A DNA stretch of 36,939 nt from JAPKEZ01 sp047638975 (lineage in GTDB: Bacteria > Planctomycetota > UBA1135), in contig JBLINB010000014.1 in assembly GCA_047638975.1 (NCBI GenBank), forward strand, positions 1-36,939. Direction: 5' to 3'. A program made the translations under genes and the position numbers. The notes under the pieces are model-generated. The model had not been told where the DNA came from. It saw only the letters and a program-made list of their open reading frames with translations, and searched no databases. Positions 1 through 7,973 of the stretch are shown one piece after another; within the stretch, counting starts at the first letter, position 1, and each line of letters begins with the position of its first letter.

Positions 1-1146
1 GGGTGTGGCGGGCGCGGTACTGGCGCAGCAATGCAGGCTTTAAATGCCGACCCAGACATCGTCTTGTACGCAATGGGCGATCTTACTGCCGATCGCATGG
101 CAAGCTCACATAGCGGCTTGGTCACTAATTTTGGCGAACGCGTGCAAGTCGACGCCAGCCGTCAATTTGTGGGGTTTGATGCCTTCGAAAAAGTCATCGC
201 CGAAGTCGACGTCATCTTATTGGCGACGCCACCTGTTTTCCGCCCGCAGCATTTACGTGCAGCAATAGAAGCTGGCCGCCACGTGTTTTGCGAAAAGCCG
301 GTTGCCGTTGACGGCAAAGGCGTCCGCTCGGTCCTAGAGACCGCGGCAATGGCTAAAAGTAAAGGCCTGTCGCTAGCTAGTGGGTTTTGTTGGCGCGCAG
401 CGTTTGGCCATCGCGCCATTTACCAGCGTATTTTGCAAGGCGGGATTGGCGATATCGTTAGCGTCGACGCCACCTATATGGCTGGCCAACTATGGTACAA
501 AGAGCGTCAAGAAGGATGGTCTGATTTAGCGTACCAGCTACGCAATTGGGTTTACTATGCCCAACTTAGTGGCGACCACGTTGTTGAGCAGGCGATTCAC
601 TCAGTAGATAAGATTTTATGGGCGAAAAGCGACGAGACTCCAGCCAGCGTTCTTGCTAGTGGTGGCCGTCAAACACGTACCGCTGCTAAATACGGTAACG
701 TCTTTGACCACTTTTCTGCTGTTTACGATTGGGCAGACGGCACGCAAGCAACTTTGCAATGCCGCCAAATGAAGGGTTGCCATATGGAAAACCTCGACCG
801 CGTGATTGGCTCAAAAGGCATCGCGTTCATTGATGGTTGGGCGGGCAAGTTCGAAATAAAAGGCGAGAACGCCTGGAAATACGACGGCCCAGGCAACGAC
901 ATGTATCAAACCGAGCACGACGATTTGTTCGAGTCGATACGCAGTGGCGGAGCAATGAACCAAGGTGTAGAAATGGCACATTCAACATTGGCGGCTATTA
1001 TGACGCGCATGTCGGCCTACACTGGCAAGCGAGTCACATGGGATCAAGCCCTAAATTCGCAGCTTGATTTAACGCCTACACAATGGGAAGGCGGGGGTGG
1101 TGTTGATGGCTCTGTCGCAGAACCTGGCAAGACGAAACTAATTTAA
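1..1146 (+). CDS. Gfo/Idh/MocA family oxidoreductase, 5' end outside window
   Basis: NAD(P)-dependent dehydrogenase of the Gfo/Idh/MocA family, which usually acts on sugars or sugar derivatives. The reading frame is open from base 1: the first ten codons read GCGGRGTGAA, the glycine-rich nucleotide-binding turn, so the ATG at 31 lies inside the Rossmann fold and the true start is upstream of the window. The family signature C-E-K-P (about residues 96-99 counting from base 1) follows a segment ending ATPPVF. A C-terminal substrate domain contains GDHVVEQAIHSVDKI, a stretch I associate with the family's catalytic region (from memory). Related proteins often carry a Tat signal, but that part is not visible here. 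The substrate cannot be told. The stop codon overlaps the stop of the convergent gene that follows. Confidence 0.9.
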   Translation, partial: GCGGRGTGAAMQALNADPDIVLYAMGDLTADRMASSHSGLVTNFGERVQVDASRQFVGFDAFEKVIAEVDVILLATPPVFRPQHLRAAIEAGRHVFCEKPVAVDGKGVRSVLETAAMAKSKGLSLASGFCWRAAFGHRAIYQRILQGGIGDIVSVDATYMAGQLWYKERQEGWSDLAYQLRNWVYYAQLSGDHVVEQAIHSVDKILWAKSDETPASVLASGGRQTRTAAKYGNVFDHFSAVYDWADGTQATLQCRQMKGCHMENLDRVIGSKGIAFIDGWAGKFEIKGENAWKYDGPGNDMYQTEHDDLFESIRSGGAMNQGVEMAHSTLAAIMTRMSAYTGKRVTWDQALNSQLDLTPTQWEGGGGVDGSVAEPGKTKLI

Positions 1147-2846
1147 TTAGCGTCTAATTCTATTTCGACCCATGGCACCGCGCGTGGGTCGAAATACACC
1201 TCTTTAGTAGAGTCTCCTTCAGCGTCATCGGTATAGCCCATTGCCGCAAGCTGCGCCTTTTCTTGCTCCGACATATTAGCCGAGGCAGAAGAGTTATATA
1301 AATGCGGCAGCAACCAGCCACTGTCTTGATAGGCGCCATACATCGCCGCGACTTGTTGAGGGTTAGCCTTAGCAATATTTACGACTTCGCGTGGATCAGC
1401 GTTCAAATCGAAAAGCCAAGCGCGTTGCTCTTTTTCTACAAGATAAGGGTCGCTGATAATAAGTTTTGATTGCGGCATACGGTAGCTGCGCAGAGGCCCA
1501 GCATATCCAGATAGGGCGCTACCCTGGCTATCTGTTTCGGACATGGCATTACGGTTACTAATGCCGTTAGCGTCTTTGCCAAAGAAGTTTAATAATGAGC
1601 TACCATCTAGCGGGATTTGCGCGTGAGGCCAAGGCATAGCGCACATTTCAAGTATAGTCGGCATGACATCCATTTGGCGCACTTGCTGAGTATGCAAACC
1701 TATTTGCCAAGCGTGTTCATCCATTAATTTATCACTCATAACAAATTGTAGTGGCACGCGAATCAGCTCGTCATAGAGGGTATGGCCGTGACCGAGGTCA
1801 CCGTGTTCGAGAAACTCTTCGCCATGGTCGGAAGTGATCACAACAATGATGTCGTCGCGGCTATCGAGCAACTCATTTACAAAGTCACCGACGATGTCGT
1901 CTAGGTAGCGAATTTCTTCGGCGTAAGACAGGCGTAAACTTTCAACTTGCTCTTCGCTAAAACCTTCGCCATAACTTGTTCGAAAGTGCTCTTCGGTTTT
2001 CCCATCTAGGTGAGTATCGATGCCGGTCTTGTTAAATAGGCCAGCATAGTCGGCAGATGGTTGATACGGATAGTGGGCATCATTTAAATGTAAATATAAA
2101 AACGATGATTGCCCATCGTTATTTTCTAACCATTGCTTTCCTCTTGCGACTAACTGTTCGGCAGTACCCGCAACATCACGTAGCATTAATTCGAAGCCTT
2201 GGCCGAACCCGAAAGTAGGAGAGACGTTTGGGTTAGACGATAAAGCATGAGTTCGGTAGCCGGCTAAAGAAAAAGCTTCGCCCAAAGTGCGTTGTGAATT
2301 TGCTAAGGCTCCGTAGCGCGAGTTCGCGTTATGCTTGCTAGGCACCATGCCGGTGAGCAAAGTTGCCGTTGCTGGTTTAGTCCATGATGATTGCGAAATG
2401 CTTTGGGTGAAGCGCACGCCTCTGGCCGCTAAAGAATCAAGCTTGGGCGAAGTCGGCAGTTCGCTTCCTCCCCATCCGAGGTGATCAAGGCGCACAGAGT
2501 CGAGAGTAATAAGTACTACGCTTGGCTGCGTGGTAGCCGCGGGGACGTTGGCAGCTACCATAATGTGTGGCAGTAGCGCTAATAACGCACAGGCGATTGC
2601 CGCGTAGCGCGTGTGAAAAATTTTAAACAGCGCAAAACTGCCGGCGAATCGCGAAAGCAATAATGCCAGCGGCACACTTAGCAGCATGCGCTTCACGCCG
2701 ATATCGTGCGACCATTGCAGCCACAATAAATTGCTGTCGCCGACGGCGAACCAACCGCTGTCGAGCATTACAACTGCGGCACGCAATACACCAACCACGG
2801 CCGAGGCCATGGCTAGTGAGCAAATGATGAAGTAAAATTTACGCAT
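1143..2846 (-). CDS. Sulfatase-like alkaline phosphatase superfamily membrane enzyme with threonine in the nucleophile position
   Basis: A 567-residue protein with about three hydrophobic N-terminal segments (near 5-28, 52-72 and 80-99) and a catalytic domain on the far side of the membrane. Metal-binding elements of the alkaline phosphatase/sulfatase superfamily are present: LITLDSVRLDH (D116, D121), ITSDHGEE (D340, H341) and GHGH (to H354). Where arylsulfatases have C/S-x-P-x-R before LLTG, this protein has T156-K-P-A-T then ATLLTG. The formylglycine precursor and its arginine are therefore both replaced. Thr nucleophiles are known in lipoteichoic-acid synthases and phosphoethanolamine transferases, so phosphate-ester or transferase chemistry is as likely as sulfate-ester hydrolysis. 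It lies 20 bases downstream of clpB on the same strand and may be cotranscribed. TACTAT ends 7 bases before its ATG. Confidence 0.85.
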   Translation of the reverse strand: MRKFYFIICSLAMASAVVGVLRAAVVMLDSGWFAVGDSNLLWLQWSHDIGVKRMLLSVPLALLLSRFAGSFALFKIFHTRYAAIACALLALLPHIMVAANVPAATTQPSVVLITLDSVRLDHLGWGGSELPTSPKLDSLAARGVRFTQSISQSSWTKPATATLLTGMVPSKHNANSRYGALANSQRTLGEAFSLAGYRTHALSSNPNVSPTFGFGQGFELMLRDVAGTAEQLVARGKQWLENNDGQSSFLYLHLNDAHYPYQPSADYAGLFNKTGIDTHLDGKTEEHFRTSYGEGFSEEQVESLRLSYAEEIRYLDDIVGDFVNELLDSRDDIIVVITSDHGEEFLEHGDLGHGHTLYDELIRVPLQFVMSDKLMDEHAWQIGLHTQQVRQMDVMPTILEMCAMPWPHAQIPLDGSSLLNFFGKDANGISNRNAMSETDSQGSALSGYAGPLRSYRMPQSKLIISDPYLVEKEQRAWLFDLNADPREVVNIAKANPQQVAAMYGAYQDSGWLLPHLYNSSASANMSEQEKAQLAAMGYTDDAEGDSTKEVYFDPRAVPWVEIELDAN

Positions 2847-2853
2847 AGCGCAA

Positions 2854-2859
2854 ATAGTA
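2854..2859 (-). promoter_or_regulatory. Possible -10 element of the sulfatase-like gene
   Basis: TACTAT on the minus strand ends 7 bases before the ATG at 2846. An overlapping TATACT ends 9 bases before it. This fits the leaderless arrangement seen at other genes here. It lies in the 20-base gap after clpB, so read-through from clpB is also possible. Confidence 0.3.
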
Positions 2860-2866
2860 TATCAGA

Positions 2867-5386
2867 TTACTTAAGCGCTAAAGAATCATTCTTAATTTCG
2901 ATATGGACTTCGGTGGCGTCCAGCAGCTGATCAGAGAGCAACTTCTCAGAGAGTGGATTCAGAATCTCACGCTGCAGCAAGCGTCGCAGTGGACGTGCTC
3001 CGTAATCAGGGTCGTATCCATGCTCTGCAATCCAGTCGCGCGCTTCACTATTGACGATCAATTGAATTTGTGAGTTCTCCATTAGGCGGTCCTCAATCTC
3101 GCTAAGCTGAATGTCAACAATCTTGCGTAGGCTTTCTTTATCAAGCGAGTGGAATTGAATGACTTCATCAATACGGTTAATGAATTCTGGGCGGAAGTGC
3201 CGCTTGAGTTCATCCATATTGCGAATATTAGACGTCATCACCAGTAGGGTGTTTCTGAAGTCAACGGTACGTCCGCGACTATCAGTGAGTCGTCCGTCAT
3301 CGAGCACTTGTAGTAAAGTGTTAAACACATCGGGATGCGCTTTTTCAACCTCGTCGAATAATACTACGGAATAGGGTTTACGACGTACGGCTTCGGTTAA
3401 TTGTCCACCTTCGTCATGCCCAATGTATCCGGGGGGCGCGCCGATTAAACGGGCGACCGTATGTTTCTCTTGATACTCTGACATGTCGAGGCGGATCATT
3501 GAATCTTGACCGCCAAACAGTTCGCTAGAAATAGCTTTACATAGTTCTGTTTTTCCGACACCGGTTGGCCCCAAGAAAATGAAAGAACCCAGCGGGCGGT
3601 TTTCGTCTTGCAATCCGGTGCGTGCGCGACGCACTGTTTCGGCGACGGCAGTAACAGCTGCATCTTGACCAAGAACATGTTTTTTCAATGAGACGTCTAA
3701 GTCAAGCAAGCGTTGTCGCTCCGTAGCGACTAAACGCTCTACAGGGATGTTAGTCCATGCCGCAATCACTTGCGCAATTTCATGAGGACCAACCTCTTGG
3801 CGCAGTATGGGGTTATCGCCTTGCAGCTCGGCCAACTCTTGTTTAGCTTTTTCAATGTCTTGTTCGTATTGAGGTATTTCGCCAAAACGAATACGCCCCA
3901 CTTTTTCTAAATCGCCGTCGCGTTCAAGCACCTCGGCACGCATCCGTGCTTGCTCGACATCTTCTTGAATTTTTCGCAACGCATCGATGACATCCTTTTC
4001 ACTTTGCCAACGCGCGCGTAAAGCAATCAACTGTTCGTCAAGCTCGGACTTTTCTTTCTCTAGCTGCGATATTTTTTTCTTTGCGTCATCACCATTCTCA
4101 GCTTCGAGTCCAGCGCATTCGATTTGGATGCGGCGCATTTGACGTTCGAGGATATCGAGCTCTACAGGCATAGAATCTAGTTCTAACCTAATACGGCTCA
4201 TAGCCTCATCAACAGTGTCAATGGCCTTGTCTGGTAATTGACGATCACTTATATAACGATGTGACAAACTGGCAGCACTTACCAACGCGGCATCTGTAAT
4301 TTTCACTCCGTGATACACTTCGTAACGCTCTTGCAGTCCGCGCAATATTGCAATGGTGTCATGCACGTCAGGCTCATTAATAGTAACGGGCTGAAAACGT
4401 CTTTCGAGAGCAGCATCTTTTTCAATGTACTTTCGGTATTCGCTGTAAGTCGTAGCGCCAATGCAACGCAGCTCTCCGCGCGCCAATGCCGGCTTCAACA
4501 TATTCGCAGCGTCAATAGCACCTTCGGAGGCGCCAGCCCCAACCAGGGTATGTAGCTCGTCGACAAAGAGGATAATCTCTCCGTCGCTATTTTCTACTTC
4601 TTCAAGTACTGCCTTAAGGCGCTCTTCAAAATCTCCGCGGTACTTTGCCCCAGCGAGCATCGCACCAAGGTCTAAAGAGAGTAAGCGTTTATTTTTCAAA
4701 CCAGTGGGCACATCGCCATTAACGATACGCCCAGCCAGCCCTTCAACGACAGCAGTTTTACCAACGCCGGGCTCACCGACTAATACCGGATTGTTTTTAC
4801 GGCGGCGAGATAAAATTTGCATGATGCGCCGCACTTCTTGGTCACGCCCAATGACGGGGTCAAGCTTGCCATCGCGCGCGGCGGCAGTCAGATCTTGCGC
4901 ATACTTATTAAGCGCATCGTCTTGTGTTTCAGGACTATCATTAGTGACGCGCCTTTCACCACGAATTTTAGTCAAAGCCTCGCGGACCGACTCGGTGGTG
5001 CAGCCAGCATTATTGAGAGCTTTTCCCAGGTTGTTGTCAGATCCACAAATCGCCAAGCACAAATGCTCGGTCGAAATGAAATCGTCTCCTAATGATATGC
5101 GCGCAGCTTCAGCAGTTTCAAAGAGGCGTGTGATCTCTTGAGAGGGCTGAGGCTCAGAGCCAGTGGCAGTTGGGTAGCTACTGAACTCGTTGGCCACGAT
5201 GCTCTCTGCAATAGCGAGGTTCAGGCCCATATGGTTGAACAGCGACGGCACAAGCCCATCGTCTTGTTTTAATAAAGCGGATAGCAGGTGAGCCGGCTTA
5301 AACTGGCTGTGGCTGAGATCTCCAGCAATGCGCTTTGCGTTAGCGAGAGCTTCGTGTGTCTTCTTTGTCCATTGTTCTGGGTTCAT
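2867..5386 (-). CDS. clpB: ATP-dependent disaggregase chaperone ClpB
   Basis: Hexameric cytosolic AAA+ chaperone that pulls polypeptides out of aggregates together with DnaK. The ATG at 5386 gives 839 residues starting MNPEQWTKKT, the usual ClpB N-terminus. It has an AGGA ribosome-binding site 6 bases upstream. The frame stays open to 5602, but those 72 residues are unlike the family. Order: double Clp-N repeat 1-145; first AAA domain with Walker A GEPGVGKT (204-211) and Walker B FVDE (D276, E277); long charged coiled-coil M domain about 400-525, which separates ClpB from ClpA; second AAA domain with GPTGVGKT (606-613) and FDEVEKAH (D678, E679); C-terminal domain to 839. All nucleotide residues look intact. 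A sigma-54-like element lies about 34 bases upstream of the start. Confidence 0.97.
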   Translation of the reverse strand: MNPEQWTKKTHEALANAKRIAGDLSHSQFKPAHLLSALLKQDDGLVPSLFNHMGLNLAIAESIVANEFSSYPTATGSEPQPSQEITRLFETAEAARISLGDDFISTEHLCLAICGSDNNLGKALNNAGCTTESVREALTKIRGERRVTNDSPETQDDALNKYAQDLTAAARDGKLDPVIGRDQEVRRIMQILSRRRKNNPVLVGEPGVGKTAVVEGLAGRIVNGDVPTGLKNKRLLSLDLGAMLAGAKYRGDFEERLKAVLEEVENSDGEIILFVDELHTLVGAGASEGAIDAANMLKPALARGELRCIGATTYSEYRKYIEKDAALERRFQPVTINEPDVHDTIAILRGLQERYEVYHGVKITDAALVSAASLSHRYISDRQLPDKAIDTVDEAMSRIRLELDSMPVELDILERQMRRIQIECAGLEAENGDDAKKKISQLEKEKSELDEQLIALRARWQSEKDVIDALRKIQEDVEQARMRAEVLERDGDLEKVGRIRFGEIPQYEQDIEKAKQELAELQGDNPILRQEVGPHEIAQVIAAWTNIPVERLVATERQRLLDLDVSLKKHVLGQDAAVTAVAETVRRARTGLQDENRPLGSFIFLGPTGVGKTELCKAISSELFGGQDSMIRLDMSEYQEKHTVARLIGAPPGYIGHDEGGQLTEAVRRKPYSVVLFDEVEKAHPDVFNTLLQVLDDGRLTDSRGRTVDFRNTLLVMTSNIRNMDELKRHFRPEFINRIDEVIQFHSLDKESLRKIVDIQLSEIEDRLMENSQIQLIVNSEARDWIAEHGYDPDYGARPLRRLLQREILNPLSEKLLSDQLLDATEVHIEIKNDSLALK

Positions 5387-5419
5387 AATTTTTCCTAAGG
5401 TTAAGGTCCGATAATAAAT

Positions 5420-5435
5420 TGCAAGACCTGTGCCC
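5420..5435 (-). promoter_or_regulatory. Sigma-54-like -24/-12 element upstream of clpB
   Basis: Read on the minus strand: GGGCAC, AGGTC, TTGCA. The sigma-54 consensus is TGGCAC-N5-TTGC(A/T). Only the first base differs, and the invariant GG and GC are exactly 10 bases apart. The predicted transcript would begin near 5409, giving a leader of about 23 bases that contains the AGGA site before the ATG at 5386. A housekeeping alternative (TTGGGC, 15-base spacer, TATTAT) overlaps it but has poor spacing. Confidence 0.4.
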
Positions 5436-5470
5436 AACAATATGTGCCAAAATGGCAGTCTGTCAGGCGA

Positions 5471-5476
5471 TATAAT
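5471..5476 (+). promoter_or_regulatory. Perfect -10 hexamer, likely leaderless start of the DUF456 gene
   Basis: TATAAT ends 7 bases before an in-frame GTG at 5484, placing transcription start at or next to the start codon. I see no good -35. Confidence 0.4.
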
Positions 5477-5483
5477 CTTTGCA

Positions 5484-5996
5484 GTGGATATCCTCTTCGC
5501 ACTGCTCGGCATCTTATGGGTGTGGCTTTCCTTTTTAATGATACCTTTTGGCTTGCCGGGCAATTGGTTAATGGCGGCGAGCGCTTTACTGCCACTTGGC
5601 AATTTAGGCTATACACCCTTAATCATTATGCTTGGTGCGGCGCTAATAGCAGAGATCCTTGAGCTGATCTTTGGCGCAAAAATAGTTAATAAGGCTGGGG
5701 CGGGTAAATCAGGAATTGTGGGTGCATTTGTAGGCGCATTTGTCGGGGGCATTTTCCTTTCATTTGTAATCCCAGTGCCGGTAATCGGTACAGCCATCGG
5801 CGCCTGCCTAGGAGCCTTTTTAGGCGCAGTTGCCTTCGAAGTCTTTTTTAGTGGGCGCGGGCAGTCATCAGGGGACTTGGCAAAAATAGGAGTTGGCGCA
5901 AGCCTGGGGACACTTTTTGGGAGAATAACTAAAATCAGTATTGGAGCCGCTAGTGCCATATACTGGAGCATAGCAGCGGTAATAGAGGCATTTTAG
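5484..5996 (+). CDS. DUF456 family small membrane protein
   Basis: Integral membrane protein of the DUF456 family, function unknown. Most of it is hydrophobic, with three to four likely membrane segments rich in Gly and Ala. Family-like features are a GLPGNWL turn about 21 residues in, then a G-A-K/K-S-G-I-V-G-A-F-V-G-A-F glycine-zipper stretch and PVIGTAIGACLGAFLG. The start is uncertain: GTG 5430, ATG 5442 and GTG 5484 are all in frame. I prefer 5484 (about 170 residues) because TATAAT sits 7 bases upstream and because the two earlier starts lie next to the clpB promoter element with no ribosome-binding site. It is divergent from clpB, and the two share a short regulatory region. Confidence 0.8.
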   Translation: MDILFALLGILWVWLSFLMIPFGLPGNWLMAASALLPLGNLGYTPLIIMLGAALIAEILELIFGAKIVNKAGAGKSGIVGAFVGAFVGGIFLSFVIPVPVIGTAIGACLGAFLGAVAFEVFFSGRGQSSGDLAKIGVGASLGTLFGRITKISIGAASAIYWSIAAVIEAF

Positions 5997-6030
5997 AAAA
6001 AAAACTAACAGAAGATTGAGAAGCGCGTAT

Positions 6031-6036
6031 TATATT
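6031..6036 (+). promoter_or_regulatory. -10 element, likely leaderless start of the secreted protein gene
   Basis: TATATT within TATTATATTG ends 7 bases before the ATG at 6044. No ribosome-binding site is visible between them. Confidence 0.4.
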
Positions 6037-6043
6037 GCTGAAC

Positions 6044-6835
6044 ATGAAGAACACCTCTTTCCTATTAATAGCTGCACTCTTTTGCGCAGCTCCACTTGCA
6101 GCCCAAGAAGTTGAAGAAACTGCCGTTGCAGAAACGCAATCTGCTGCTTCTGAGCTTGCACAAAAAGCAACTAGTGCATTAATCAATTCACAGTGGCAGT
6201 CCAAATTCGCCATAGCAATGACTGCTGACGGCGACGAGGAAGCTAGCACGAATATCACTATTGACATCCGCCTGCAAGACGTCACCCACTTTGCAATCGA
6301 AGCTGCTGTTACCGCAGAAGATCCATTCGAGGGTGAAGTAACACAGAATTTCACAATCATGTGCGATGGCGAGTTCGTGTATGTAAACTCACCAAGCCTA
6401 TCTGAAATGTCAGGTGGCATGATTAATGGCCCAATAAAGGTACAAGTAAAAGCGTTGATGGCAATTGCTGGACTAGACGAGCTGCCAACATCCGATTTCT
6501 TCGCCTCAATGGTTGATGGCCTATTGAGCGAAATACCCCTAACAGAGAATGGCTCCACTGAAGCTTTACGCCGCTACAGCGTTTCTCATGAAGAAGAAGG
6601 CTCAATAGTCGCTTGCTTTTACGGCGACACTTTCTTGCCAGCATCAATGGAAATGGCTAGCGATGGCCAAATAATGACTGTTACAGCATCCGATTCATCA
6701 CTAGTTGAAGAATTCGCTGAAGGCGCATTTACTTTTGTACCAGCAGACGGCGTAGTCGTTACTGATATGACAGCAATGATCCAAATGCAAATGGGTGGTC
6801 CTCCAGCTCCGGCTGACGACGATTTAGAATTCTAA
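6044..6835 (+). CDS. Secreted protein of unknown function, DUF2092/LolA-like appearance
   Basis: Exported protein of 263 residues. The ATG at 6044 opens a signal peptide (MKNTSFLLIAALFCAAPLAAQ, cleavage likely after AAQ or nearby). The TTG at 6035 is less likely. The mature part is acidic, contains beta-rich repeats and a segment reading FTIMCDGEFVYVNSPSL, and ends in a Met/Pro-rich, acidic tail (MQMGGPPAPADDDLEF). The alternating short strands and the phrase about a 'measured' value in the middle resemble periplasmic lipoprotein-sorting or DUF2092-like folds, but I cannot assign a family with certainty. It has its own -10 element and ends at a clear terminator, so it is probably a single-gene unit. 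No catalytic motif is visible. Confidence 0.75.
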   Translation: MKNTSFLLIAALFCAAPLAAQEVEETAVAETQSAASELAQKATSALINSQWQSKFAIAMTADGDEEASTNITIDIRLQDVTHFAIEAAVTAEDPFEGEVTQNFTIMCDGEFVYVNSPSLSEMSGGMINGPIKVQVKALMAIAGLDELPTSDFFASMVDGLLSEIPLTENGSTEALRRYSVSHEEEGSIVACFYGDTFLPASMEMASDGQIMTVTASDSSLVEEFAEGAFTFVPADGVVVTDMTAMIQMQMGGPPAPADDDLEF

Positions 6836-6858
6836 ATCGTTAACTTAACCCATCACCG

Positions 6859-6889
6859 GCCTGTCGCGTTTATTCGCGACAGGCTTTTT
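6859..6889 (+). terminator. Rho-independent terminator of the secreted protein gene
   Basis: A perfect 10-bp stem (GCCTGTCGCG and CGCGACAGGC) with a TTTATT loop is followed by TTTTT on the plus strand. The right arm and loop lie inside the last codons and stop of the convergent glycosyltransferase gene. There is no T-run on the minus strand, so it should act only on the plus-strand transcript. Confidence 0.85.
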
Positions 6890-7967
6890 CAATGGGCTGC
6901 CAAACATTTAGAGCAACTTGTCGCCAGGTAAATTTCTTAGCTTGCACTAGGCCATCAGCGACTAGTTTCTCTCGCAATAATTCATCACCACATAACTTGG
7001 TGATTTGCTCAGCAATAGAGTTGTCATCAGCAGGGTCGCAATACAAAACGGCATCGCCACAAACCTGTGGCAGCGAAGAGGTATTGCTAGAGATGACAGG
7101 GCAGCCCAGTAGCATGGCCTCTCCGGGAGGTAGCCCCCACCCTTCGTAGAAAGACGGGTAAACAAAGCCTAATGCATTCTCATATAAGTTTCGCAACTGG
7201 TCGTCACTTACTCGACCAACGTAGATAGCTTTATCGGATAATGCATCGAAGCCTTGGTCGCGAAAAATGAGTGGGTTGGTGCCACCCGCAATCACTAGTT
7301 TGGTTTCGACCCCAGCAATTTTCATAGCCCGTAAAATAGCAGCAAAGTTTTTGTTTGGATTTAAACTACTAACGGCCAAAAGGTAACTCCCCTTGTCTAA
7401 AGAGTGTTGCTGGGCGATGGATTTATCGCTGTTAAAACGCAACACGTGCTCATGTCCGGCTTGGGTAATAACCCATTTTTCACTAGGAATGTGTAGATAT
7501 TTTTCAGCTTCGAGCGCGGTGTAGTTTGAGAGGCACTGCACTATTTTTGCTTTGCGCGCCGCTCGCGGAACAATCACTTTGTATAAAAAGTTGAAGATAG
7601 ACGAGTGCGTATCTTTGCGCGCGAAGGTTTGCAAATCATGAATGTGCATACTCATGTTGCTCTTAAATATCGGCGCCGTATTCTTAAAGTTAAGCAAAAA
7701 ACCTTTTGCTAGAAAAGGCAATTCAAGTTGCTCCCATAAGTGCGAACGCGTAAAGCCTTTAATCTTTAGCTTGAGATGGCGATAGTTAGGTAAATCTGCA
7801 GGCAGGGTAGGGCTTAGCAATGTAAAGCTATAGCGTTCACCATCGATCACTCCGTCTTCAATCAATTGATCTATCGCGGAAAGCACTTCGCGCCCCCAAC
7901 GTTGAATGCCTGTAATTTGCTCGGTCAAAAACCGCGCATTAATGAAGATCGGAATAACTTTAGACAT
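6870..7967 (-). CDS. Family 4 glycosyltransferase
   Basis: A 365-residue GT-B fold enzyme expected to transfer a sugar from a nucleotide-sugar donor to a glycan, in the cytosol or at the inner membrane. The N-terminal acceptor half begins FINARFLTEQITGIQRWGREV. The C-terminal donor half has AVSSLNPNKNFAAILRAM, then YVGRVSDDQL and the GT4 E-x7-E motif within YPSFYEGWGLPPGEAM, followed by PVISSNTSSLPQVCGDAV. These are the canonical GT4 landmarks. Acceptor and donor cannot be told. It starts 6 bases after the pdxJ stop and is probably cotranscribed with it, although there is no obvious functional link. Its last codons (K-A-C-R-E-stop) double as part of the terminator of the convergent gene. Confidence 0.9.
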   Translation of the reverse strand: MSKVIPIFINARFLTEQITGIQRWGREVLSAIDQLIEDGVIDGERYSFTLLSPTLPADLPNYRHLKLKIKGFTRSHLWEQLELPFLAKGFLLNFKNTAPIFKSNMSMHIHDLQTFARKDTHSSIFNFLYKVIVPRAARKAKIVQCLSNYTALEAEKYLHIPSEKWVITQAGHEHVLRFNSDKSIAQQHSLDKGSYLLAVSSLNPNKNFAAILRAMKIAGVETKLVIAGGTNPLIFRDQGFDALSDKAIYVGRVSDDQLRNLYENALGFVYPSFYEGWGLPPGEAMLLGCPVISSNTSSLPQVCGDAVLYCDPADDNSIAEQITKLCGDELLREKLVADGLVQAKKFTWRQVALNVWQPIEKACRE

Positions 7968-7973
7968 GTAAGG

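Noticed and set aside
4461..5141. Long open frame on the plus strand (226 codons) opposite clpB
   Set aside because: It lies wholly within clpB in antisense, is rich in Ser, Arg and Pro as expected for a complement frame, and has no promoter or domain.
5387..5602. 72-residue N-terminal extension of ClpB reaching back to 5602
   Set aside because: It crosses the divergent gene and the promoter element, has no family similarity, and a well-placed AGGA precedes the ATG at 5386 that begins the normal ClpB N-terminus.
5609..5971. Open frame on the minus strand opposite the DUF456 gene
   Set aside because: Proline- and lysine-rich complement of a Gly/Ala-rich membrane protein gene, with no ribosome-binding site and no recognisable domain.
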